In this document: positions 6,850-12,544 of the stretch, piece after piece
How positions within the stretch are numbered: position 1 is the stretch's first letter
How the letters are laid out: each line of letters opens with the position of its first letter
Assembly: GCA_016234205.1 (NCBI GenBank)
Contig: JACRGN010000055.1
Span: 1 to 15,245, forward strand
Length of the DNA: 15,245 nucleotides
Origin: Nitrospinota bacterium
GTDB lineage: Bacteria > Nitrospinota > Nitrospinia > UBA9942
Direction of reading: 5' to 3'
Translations under genes and position numbers: made by a program
Notes under the pieces: model-generated
The model's database searches: none
Told to the model about the DNA's origin: nothing
Seen by the model: the letters and a program-made list of their open reading frames with translations, nothing else

Positions 6850-7296
6850 TTATTTGCCAAAATTCTCCATAAAAGAAATAAGATCGTTTTTTAATCCTTT
6901 GTAAGTTTTATAAGGGTATCTATATTGTCCCAAAAGGTCACTCATTTCCTTGTCAAAATCAATACTCCCTTCCCTATAGGCAATAAATACCTGCTTCCCA
7001 AGTCCAATACTGATCCCAAGTTCTAAAATTACATTCAGATTTTTATCCAGCTTATCTTTTTTCTTATAACCAGTTAAATCAAAAATACAAAGTTTAGAAT
7101 TTCTAATCTTTTTAATAATATCTTTTAATACTATTTGATCAAGACGGCTTGTATCAGCGTAGAGAGGTTCATATGATGAGTTTTTTAGGGCAATAGAAAT
7201 GGTTTGTCTAAATTTAGATTTGCGTCCGCCTCGTTTGGTGTAATCATGACCAATAAAGGCATACTGACTTATCTTGCTCTTACTTATACGCCGCAC
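6850..7296 (-). CDS. Small TIR/nucleoside-deoxyribosyltransferase-like protein
   Basis: The protein has 148 residues from a GTG start. It begins with basic residues and a YAFIGHDYT strand, then shows SKLCIFDLTGY (Asp73) and NLNVILELGISIGLGKQVFI (Glu92). A strand, an Asp, then N-V-x-x-E-L-G-x-x-x-x-x-G-K-x-V is the pattern of nucleoside 2-deoxyribosyltransferases and TIR-like nucleotide-binding proteins, in which the Glu is catalytic. The C-terminal part (about 118-140, with DLLGQYRYPYKTY) resembles the end of such domains. It may hydrolyse a nucleotide, nucleoside or NAD-like glycosidic bond; this is inference and no enzyme class is claimed. AGGAG lies seven bases before the GTG, inside the upstream gene, and the two genes overlap by 17 bases. 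Both features indicate coupled expression with the winged-helix partner. Confidence 0.6.
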   Translation of the reverse strand: MRRISKSKISQYAFIGHDYTKRGGRKSKFRQTISIALKNSSYEPLYADTSRLDQIVLKDIIKKIRNSKLCIFDLTGYKKKDKLDKNLNVILELGISIGLGKQVFIAYREGSIDFDKEMSDLLGQYRYPYKTYKGLKNDLISFMENFGK

Positions 7297-7615
7297 TCAC
7301 CGGCTCCTGCGTTGTTATGTTTAGATATTTTTCAACAAATTGAACACCCCGACCAGTAATTTTATAAAATATGGCATGTGATAATATTATTGATTTAATT
7401 AGTTTATCATCTGCTAACATCTCACATATATCCTTTATTCTTTTTTCACTTAACCTTACAGAATGAGATAGTTTTTTTAAACTCATAGGAACATCTTTAG
7501 GATTAAAAATATTATAGTGAAACTGATAAAGCTGATACAATACAGCATCCTTATCACTTTCAGTTTTGTTATCTTCATATAACTCTCTGCCAATAACCGT
7601 ACGGTAAACAAACAT
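7280..7615 (-). CDS. Winged-helix-like protein, partner of the TIR-like gene
   Basis: I do not recognise a named family. The 111-residue protein starts MFVYRTVIGRELYED, followed by a helical region (about 22-36). A helix-turn-helix-like stretch (about 43-72, with SLKKLSHSVRLSEKRIKDIC) and a possible wing with a TGRG turn (about 76-92, IFYKITGRG) follow. These are typical of small DNA-binding winged-helix proteins. There is no signal peptide or membrane segment. The ATG at 7615 is preceded by GGAGGT at seven bases, one of the best ribosome sites in the window. A promoter lies directly upstream, just past lysC. It may regulate its own cassette, or be a sensing module for the downstream TIR-like protein. 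The final codons carry the ribosome site of that gene. Confidence 0.6.
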   Translation of the reverse strand: MFVYRTVIGRELYEDNKTESDKDAVLYQLYQFHYNIFNPKDVPMSLKKLSHSVRLSEKRIKDICEMLADDKLIKSIILSHAIFYKITGRGVQFVEKYLNITTQEPVSAAYK

Positions 7616-7644
7616 GGTAATTACCTCCTTCCTTTTGTTGAATA

Positions 7645-7673
7645 ATTATACAGCATATTACTCAAGAAAACAA
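7645..7673 (-). promoter_or_regulatory. Promoter of the winged-helix/TIR-like cassette
   Basis: On the minus strand a perfect -10 box TATAAT (7650-7645) follows TTGTTT (7673-7668) with a 17-base spacer. The predicted transcript start is near 7638, leaving a leader of about 22 bases with a strong Shine-Dalgarno before the ATG at 7615. The promoter fills the 70-base gap after the lysC stop, so the cassette can be transcribed independently. Confidence 0.6.
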
Positions 7674-7685
7674 TTAGCTTTCCCT

Positions 7686-8906
7686 TCACTTTCTCTCAAG
7701 ACTAAATGCATCATGCAGTGTTCTAACAGCCAATTCTGCATACTTCGAATCAATCACACATGAAATCTTTATCTCGGATGTGCTTATCATTATTATATTA
7801 ATATTTTCTTTCGCCATTGCCGCGAACATCTTAGCAGCAACACCTGAGTGGCTCTTCATGCCTACGCCTACAATAGATACCTTTGCAATATTCTCATCCA
7901 ATTTAACATCCTGAGCCCCGATTTTCTCAACCATATCCTTTGTAACACGAAATCCTATCTTTGAATCGGACTTAGGCACAGTAAAAGAAATATCTGTCAA
8001 CCCCTTCTCACTCACATTCTGGATAATCATATCCACATTAACACCTTCTTCAGCAATCTTTCCGAATATCTCAGCAGCAATGCCCGGCCTATCGGGAACC
8101 CCGACAATCGTAAGCTTTGCCTGATTCTTATCTGAAATCACACCCGAAACCATTACCTCTTCCATTTCCTCATCCTCCCCTGTAACAAGCGTCCCCTCCC
8201 CTTCTCCAAATGTCGGCTTTACATGAATGGGGACATTGAACTTTGCTGCAAACTCCACAGAACGGCTCTGCAAAACCTTTGCACCGAGACTCGCCATTTC
8301 CAACATTTCTTCATAACTAATCTTTTTTATCCTGCGGGCATTAGGAACTACAGAGGGGTCTGCAGTATAAACCCCATCCACATCATCTTTATATATGATA
8401 CACTCCTTAGCCTTTAAGGCAGATGCCAGTGCCACAGCAGTTATATCCGAACCGCCCCTTCCAAGTGTTGTAACATCACCCTTTTCGCTTATCCCCTGAA
8501 AGCCGGCAACTATCGGTATAATCCCTTTTTCAATCGCCTCTTTAAGCCTCTCGGCAGTAATCTTTTTTATCCTCGCACGAAAATGGAAAGAGTCCGTAAT
8601 AATCCCAACCTGCCTCCCTGTAAAGGATATAGCCCTGTGTCCCATGGACTGGATTGCCATTGCAAGAAGGGATGCAGAGATTCTCTCACCGCTGGAGAGA
8701 AGAAGGTCAAGCTCCCTCTGGCTCGGCTCACCGGAAAGCTGATGTGCCATTTTTAACAACCTATCAGTCTCCCCTGCCATTGCAGAAACTACAACAACCA
8801 CATGGTCGCCAGAGTTACAGGCGTCAACAACCTTCTTGGCAACTTCACGAATCTTTTCCAGATTGCCTACCGATGTCCCGCCGTATTTCTGAACCAATAG
8901 TGCCAT
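7686..8906 (-). CDS. lysC: Aspartate kinase
   Basis: The enzyme phosphorylates aspartate in the first step to lysine, methionine, threonine and diaminopimelate. The 406-residue length is typical of the short, monofunctional class with two ACT domains. Seen in order: KYGGTSVG at 7-14, SSGERIS, GFQGISEKGDVTTLGRGGSD for the kinase core, then two ACT domains. The ACT signatures are VGVPDRPGIAAEIF and VGVGMKSHSGVAAKMF. The ACT pair implies feedback by lysine and/or threonine; which one cannot be read here. A hairpin element ends about 10 bases before the ATG, and the stretch between (TGTTTTTTTGAT) holds no Shine-Dalgarno. trpS lies 85 bases upstream on the same strand. No dihydrodipicolinate or homoserine pathway gene is in the window. 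Confidence 0.95.
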   Translation of the reverse strand: MALLVQKYGGTSVGNLEKIREVAKKVVDACNSGDHVVVVVSAMAGETDRLLKMAHQLSGEPSQRELDLLLSSGERISASLLAMAIQSMGHRAISFTGRQVGIITDSFHFRARIKKITAERLKEAIEKGIIPIVAGFQGISEKGDVTTLGRGGSDITAVALASALKAKECIIYKDDVDGVYTADPSVVPNARRIKKISYEEMLEMASLGAKVLQSRSVEFAAKFNVPIHVKPTFGEGEGTLVTGEDEEMEEVMVSGVISDKNQAKLTIVGVPDRPGIAAEIFGKIAEEGVNVDMIIQNVSEKGLTDISFTVPKSDSKIGFRVTKDMVEKIGAQDVKLDENIAKVSIVGVGMKSHSGVAAKMFAAMAKENINIIMISTSEIKISCVIDSKYAELAVRTLHDAFSLERK

Positions 8907-8916
8907 ATCAAAAAAA

Positions 8917-8989
8917 CAGAAGCCAGAAGCAAGAAGTCAGAAGTCAGACTTTTATTTTCTGGCCTCTGTCTTCTGTCCTCTGTCCTCTG
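8917..8989. repeat. Intergenic hairpin element, CAGAAG/CAGAGG family
   Basis: The left arm (8917-8948) repeats CAGAAGC/CAGAAGT-like units and the right arm (8958-8989) repeats CTCTGTC/TTCTGTC-like units, with TTTTATTTT between. The arms are imperfectly complementary. The element fills nearly all of the 85-base gap between trpS and lysC and ends about 10 bases from the lysC start codon. Confidence 0.7.
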
Positions 8990-8991
8990 CC

Positions 8992-9978
8992 TTAAAGTCC
9001 CATTACCTCATTGACTTCTGCCAAAGTCTGCTGTGCTAACTTTCTTGCCTTTTTTGAGCCCTCATGGATTATCTCATAAATCTTTTTTGGATTCCCTGCA
9101 AGCTCTTTTCTCTTTTCATAAATAGGCTTCATATACTCGTTTAGATTTCTCGCCAGCATCAGCTTGCAGTCTGTGCATCCAATACCTGCCGTAGTGCAGC
9201 CTGTATATACTTCCGAGACCTCTTTTGCAGATGAAAATATCTTATGAAATGTAAACACAGTGCAAACCTCTGGATTCCCCGGGTCGCTCCTCTTTACCCT
9301 CTGAGGGTCTGTTATCATTGTCCTCACCTTTCTCACCACAACATCAGGCGGGTCGGATAGAAAAATCGCATTCCCATAGCTCTTGCTCATCTTCCTGTTA
9401 TCAAGACCCGGCAGTTTTGGCACTTCAGAAATGAGAGACTCAGGCTCAATGAATACTTCTTTCTTATATATAAAATGAAATCTCCTCACAATCTCCCTCG
9501 TTAATTCAAGATGGGGAAGCTGATCAATACCTACAGGGACACAATTAGCTTTATATATGATAATATCCGCTGCCTGAAGAATCGGGTAACCGAGGAAGCC
9601 ATAGGTAGTTAAATCCCTATCCTTTATCTCCTGCTGTTTCTCCTTATAAGTCGGATTCCTCTCAAGCCACGGAACAGGTGTTATCATGGAGAGCAAGAGA
9701 TGTAAAACTGCATGTTCAGAAATTAAAGATTGTAAAAATATTGTGCTTTTCTCCGGGTCTATCCCTGAAGCAAGCCAGTCAACAGCCACATTAAATATAT
9801 TGTCCTTTATCTCATGGGTATCTTCATAGGATGTGCTTAATGCGTGCCAGTCTGCAATAAAGTAGAAGCAGTCATATCCATCCTGTAATTTCTTCCAGTT
9901 CTCCAATGCACCGAGGAGATTGCCAAGATGAAGCCTCCCCGAAGGCTGCATACCGCTTAAAACTCTTTTCTTTTCCAT
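8992..9978 (-). CDS. trpS: Tryptophanyl-tRNA synthetase
   Basis: This class I synthetase charges tRNA-Trp. From the ATG at 9978 the protein has 328 residues, the normal length. It shows the HIGH-type signature PSGRLHLGN (12-20), ADWHAL (42-47), QAADII, GIDQLPHLELTREI, and RKMSKS with KMSKS at 196-200. Four cysteines in the anticodon-binding region (Cys239, Cys261, Cys268, Cys271; C-x21-C-x6-C-x2-C) resemble the [4Fe-4S] site of the Thermotoga maritima enzyme. The frame is open upstream to 10020, but that stretch translates a hairpin element (MPLCLCGFIR). GGGGGAG just before the ATG is a close but usable ribosome site. The site-2 protease gene lies upstream, a common neighbour of trpS. Confidence 0.95.
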   Translation of the reverse strand: MEKKRVLSGMQPSGRLHLGNLLGALENWKKLQDGYDCFYFIADWHALSTSYEDTHEIKDNIFNVAVDWLASGIDPEKSTIFLQSLISEHAVLHLLLSMITPVPWLERNPTYKEKQQEIKDRDLTTYGFLGYPILQAADIIIYKANCVPVGIDQLPHLELTREIVRRFHFIYKKEVFIEPESLISEVPKLPGLDNRKMSKSYGNAIFLSDPPDVVVRKVRTMITDPQRVKRSDPGNPEVCTVFTFHKIFSSAKEVSEVYTGCTTAGIGCTDCKLMLARNLNEYMKPIYEKRKELAGNPKKIYEIIHEGSKKARKLAQQTLAEVNEVMGL

Positions 9979-9997
9979 CGCTCCCCCAAACCTAATG

Positions 9998-10084
9998 AAA
10001 CCACAGAGACACAGAGGCACTGAGAAAAATATAAATATTTTAAAAAGTTTTTAATACCTCTGTGTCTCCGTGCCTCTGTGGTTA
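9998..10084. repeat. Intergenic hairpin element, CACAGAGGCAC family
   Basis: The left arm is 9998-10024 (GAAACCACAGAGACACAGAG) and the right arm 10056-10084 (CCTCTGTGTCTCCGTGCCTC, then TGTGGTTAA), followed by TTTTT. The centre is A/T-rich. It lies between the M50 protease stop and the trpS start, both on the minus strand. Confidence 0.8.
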
Positions 10085-10097
10085 ATTTTTATTTTTT

Positions 10098-10745
10098 TTA
10101 AATCGGTCTTCCAAGAAGTATATGTATAACAATACTTATAATAGGCACAATTGTTCTATCTATTGCACTGCTCGCTATGAGGACAAGCAATATTATAAAG
10201 CCATACGGCTCTATTTGACTATACTTAACAGCCTGTTTATGCGGCAGGAGCCCAACCAATATTCTCCCTCCATCCAACGGCGGAAGGGGGATAATATTAA
10301 ATATTGCGAGCCCTACATTTACTACGACACTGTAATATATCATAAGCCCTATAGGGTCAATAATCATCAGAAGAAATTTATTCTCAGGAACAGGCATCTC
10401 AATTATCCATCTGTAAATAACAGCGCTGGTAATCCCGATAATGAGATTTATCCCGGGACCAGCCATTGCCACCCACATCATGTCCTTTCTCGGATTTTTC
10501 AGATTGCGGGGGTCAATAGGGACAGGCTTTGCCCACCCTATCATCCTTGTCATAATAAATACAAGAGTTCCAACCAAATCAAGGTGGCTGAGAGGATTTA
10601 ATGTCAATCTACCTGCAAGCCTTGCCGTATGGTCGCCAAGTCTGTCTGCCACATACCCGTGTGCAACCTCATGAAAGGTAATCGCCACAAGCATGGGAAC
10701 AGCTAATACGGATATTAATTGTATTACAGAATTTATATCAGGCAT
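10098..10745 (-). CDS. Site-2 protease family membrane metalloprotease (M50)
   Basis: Site-2 proteases cut substrates within the membrane. The 215-residue protein is mostly hydrophobic, with about five or six membrane segments. The zinc-binding HEVAH motif (25-29) lies in the first segment and the third ligand motif PLPPLDGGRI has Asp158. The GRLTLNPLSHLD stretch (45-56) is typical of the compact group without a PDZ domain, unlike RseP. The substrate is unknown. There is no clear Shine-Dalgarno before the ATG at 10745; the upstream bases are AT-rich. The trpS gene follows after a hairpin element. The two genes are often neighbours in deltaproteobacteria-like genomes, though a functional link is not established. 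Confidence 0.92.
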   Translation of the reverse strand: MPDINSVIQLISVLAVPMLVAITFHEVAHGYVADRLGDHTARLAGRLTLNPLSHLDLVGTLVFIMTRMIGWAKPVPIDPRNLKNPRKDMMWVAMAGPGINLIIGITSAVIYRWIIEMPVPENKFLLMIIDPIGLMIYYSVVVNVGLAIFNIIPLPPLDGGRILVGLLPHKQAVKYSQIEPYGFIILLVLIASSAIDRTIVPIISIVIHILLGRPI

Positions 10746-10783
10746 AAAATTTAATTTAATTCATGTATAGGAAATAATAAAAA

Positions 10784-10860
10784 TTAGCCACAGAGGCACG
10801 GAGACTCAGAGATTTTTTAAGCTTATTATTACCTCTGTGCCTCTGTGTCTCAGTGGCTAA
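10784..10860. repeat. Intergenic hairpin element, CACAGAGGCAC family (second copy)
   Basis: The left arm is 10784-10812 (TTAGCCACAGAGGCACGGAG) and the right arm 10831-10860 (CCTCTGTGCCTCTGTGTCTC, then AGTGGCTAA). It is the same family as 9998-10084 but carries GCCAC at its ends where that copy has ACCAC. The site is between the divergent M50 and CBS-protein genes. Confidence 0.8.
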
Positions 10861-10971
10861 TCAGGTTGTTGTTCTTAAAAATAAAAACCGCATTAAACCA
10901 TATACATCCTATCAAAAATATATCTCAAAAAGATGAAATAAACAATCAAAAAATATAAGGCAGCCCCTCTA

Positions 10972-10999
10972 TTGACAACGAAAAAATAAGGATTATATT
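10972..10999 (+). promoter_or_regulatory. Promoter of the CBS-domain gene
   Basis: A perfect TTGACA (10972-10977), a 16-base spacer and TATATT (10994-10999) make a strong sigma70-type promoter. The start of transcription would be near 11006, about 46 bases before the CBS gene's ATG. The stretch from 10861 to 10971 is AT-rich and shows nothing else clear. Confidence 0.65.
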
Positions 11000-11051
11000 A
11001 GAAATATAGACACAGCTCAAAGGCTCTTTTAAATAAAAGGAGGTGACAATC

Positions 11052-11465
11052 ATGACGCTCAAAGAGATAATGAAAAAGAATATTGTGACAATAACACCTG
11101 ATATGTCTGTGAGAGAGGCTGCAAAAAAGATGAAAGATGAAAATATTGGATGCATTTTGGTAACGGAGAATGGCAGCCTCAGAGGTATTTTGACCGATAG
11201 GGATATAACCTGCATGATAGTAGCCGATGGAAAAGACCCTAATTACACCATGGTCAAAGAGATAATGAATGGTGATGTTGTCTATACAAGCCCCGATACA
11301 GATATCTTAGAGGCGTTCAAGATTATGGCAGGGCACAAGATTAGAAGGCTCCCGCTCAAATTTGACGGAAGGCTTGAAGGAATAGTTTCTATATCCGACC
11401 TCGCCCCTGTCTTAAAGAGTGAGATGGATAACTTCTTCAATGTGGAGGAGATATATCACCATTAG
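11052..11465 (+). CDS. CBS-domain pair protein
   Basis: The 137-residue protein consists of two CBS motifs (about 4-57 and 68-123) and little else. Key stretches are IVTITPDMSVREAAKKM, GILTDRDI, VVYTSPDTDILEAFKIM, and IRRLPLKFDGRLEGIVSISDL. Such stand-alone Bateman modules bind adenosine nucleotides (AMP, ATP, SAM) and act as energy or nucleotide sensors; the ligand cannot be read here. It is soluble and cytoplasmic. A near-perfect Shine-Dalgarno (AAAGGAGGTGA) fixes the ATG at 11052; a GTG three codons upstream lies within that site and is rejected. A strong promoter sits upstream. The ZIP transporter follows on the same strand with its own promoter. The CBS protein could influence the transporter, but nothing in the sequence proves it. 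Confidence 0.9.
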   Translation: MTLKEIMKKNIVTITPDMSVREAAKKMKDENIGCILVTENGSLRGILTDRDITCMIVADGKDPNYTMVKEIMNGDVVYTSPDTDILEAFKIMAGHKIRRLPLKFDGRLEGIVSISDLAPVLKSEMDNFFNVEEIYHH

Positions 11466-11556
11466 ATTTTGCAGTAAAATCTTAAAAAAGGGCCTTTGAG
11501 CAGCATTAATCTATATCCCTCTTTCTCTACAATTTATCTCCCTCCCCATAAAGAAT

Positions 11557-11585
11557 TTGACAAAGAATAGTTGTTTGGCAATAAT
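11557..11585 (+). promoter_or_regulatory. Promoter of the ZIP transporter gene
   Basis: TTGACA (11557-11562), a 17-base spacer and AATAAT (11580-11585, five of six consensus bases) form a near-ideal promoter. Transcription would begin near 11592, about 34 bases before the ATG at 11626. No clear operator palindrome for a metal regulator is visible. A 7-bp A/T stem (11464-11470 with 11476-11482) overlaps the CBS stop but lacks a T-run. Confidence 0.65.
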
Positions 11586-11625
11586 GAAACCATAAATCAT
11601 TCATTTCCATTTGAGGGATATTTTA

Positions 11626-12372
11626 ATGCAGGTCTGGATATACACCATAGTCAGTGTTGTTTTAGTCAGCGTAATATCATTAATTGGAATATTTTTCCTT
11701 TCGCTTGACAGGAATAAACTGAACAGTATATTGCTTCTCTTTGTCAGTTTCGCAGTCGGAGGATTGTTCGGAGATGCCTTTATTCACCTCCTCCCTGAAT
11801 CGTTTAAAAAAATTGGCACAAATTTAACTACCTCTCTATACATTATGCTTGGCATATTTATCTTTTTCATATTGGAGAAGTTCATCCGATGGAGGCATTG
11901 CCATATCCCTAATTCTGAAAAGCATATGCACCCGGTAGCCGCTATGAATTTAATTGGTGACGGGGTTCATAATTTAATTGACGGTATACTCATCGGAGCC
12001 AGTTACAGTGTGAGTATCCCCACCGGGATTACCACTACTCTTGCTGTTATCCTCCATGAGATACCGCAGGAGATAGGAGACTTCGGTGTGCTTCTTCACG
12101 GCGGGCTTTCGTTGAAAAAGGCACTCATTTTTAATTTTCTATCATCTGTTACTGCAATCTTTGGAGCTATTATCTCCCTCTCAATAGGCCCACAGATTGA
12201 AGGTTATTCACTGGCGATGCTGCCAATTACTGCCGGCGGTTTCATTTATATTGCAGGGTCTGATTTAATACCCGAACTACAGCATGAAGTAAAGGTATCA
12301 ATATCTATAAAGCAATTCACAGCAATATTACTCGGGGTCGGAATCATGGCTTCACTAACCTTGATTGAGTAA
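11626..12372 (+). CDS. ZIP-family divalent metal transporter
   Basis: ZIP proteins import Zn2+, Fe2+ or other divalent metals across the inner membrane. From the ATG at 11626 the protein has 248 residues and about eight membrane segments. The transport-site signatures are present: GDGVHNLIDG with His115, Asn116 and Asp119, and HEIPQEIGDFGV with His144, Glu145 and Glu149. The second matches the HExPHE motif of the LIV-1 branch, with Gln148 where His is usual. A histidine-containing loop (RHCHIPNSEKHMH, about 90-102) between segments 3 and 4 is a likely metal-binding loop. The frame is open back to a TTG at 11611, but GAGGG about nine bases before the ATG favours 11626. Metal specificity is not evident. 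Confidence 0.92.
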   Translation: MQVWIYTIVSVVLVSVISLIGIFFLSLDRNKLNSILLLFVSFAVGGLFGDAFIHLLPESFKKIGTNLTTSLYIMLGIFIFFILEKFIRWRHCHIPNSEKHMHPVAAMNLIGDGVHNLIDGILIGASYSVSIPTGITTTLAVILHEIPQEIGDFGVLLHGGLSLKKALIFNFLSSVTAIFGAIISLSIGPQIEGYSLAMLPITAGGFIYIAGSDLIPELQHEVKVSISIKQFTAILLGVGIMASLTLIE

Positions 12373-12399
12373 GTCAAAAGAAACAAAAACCTGATTTTA

Positions 12400-12528
12400 G
12401 ACAGGATATACAGGATAAAATAGGATTATAAGGATACCATGAAGCCAGGAAAAAATTAATTCCTGTTTTCCTGCCTTCCTTATAATTTCTACATTTTCTT
12501 TTATCCTGTCCATCCTGTTAATCCTGTC
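12400..12528. repeat. Nested intergenic hairpin element, ACAGGAT family
   Basis: The outer left arm is 12400-12434 (GACAGGATATACAGGATAAA and on to AAGGA). The outer right arm is 12477-12528 (TCCTTATAATTT to ATCCTGTC), made of ATCCTGT-type units. A second inverted pair of another sequence lies inside: GAAGCCAGGAAAA (from 12441) against TTCCTGTTTTCCTGCCTTC (to about 12478). It lies between the convergent ZIP and tRNA nucleotidyltransferase genes. Confidence 0.75.
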
Positions 12529-12544
12529 AAATTTTTATAATTTC

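Noticed and set aside
7280..7615. Cassette genes as one frameshifted gene
   Set aside because: The second gene has its own GTG with a well-placed AGGAG, and the first ends soon after its winged-helix domain, so two genes explain the sequence better.
9979..10020. N-terminal extension of trpS (MPLCLCGFIRFGGA)
   Set aside because: It translates the left arm of a hairpin element; the synthetase family starts at the MEKKRVLSGM segment.
10122..10601. A 159-codon + strand frame opposite the M50 protease
   Set aside because: Its composition (many Tyr, Asn, His) is that of an antisense frame, and the M50 gene with intact motifs lies opposite.
11464..11482. Terminator after the CBS gene
   Set aside because: The 7-bp stem is A/T-rich, includes the stop codon and is followed by A-rich rather than T-rich sequence.
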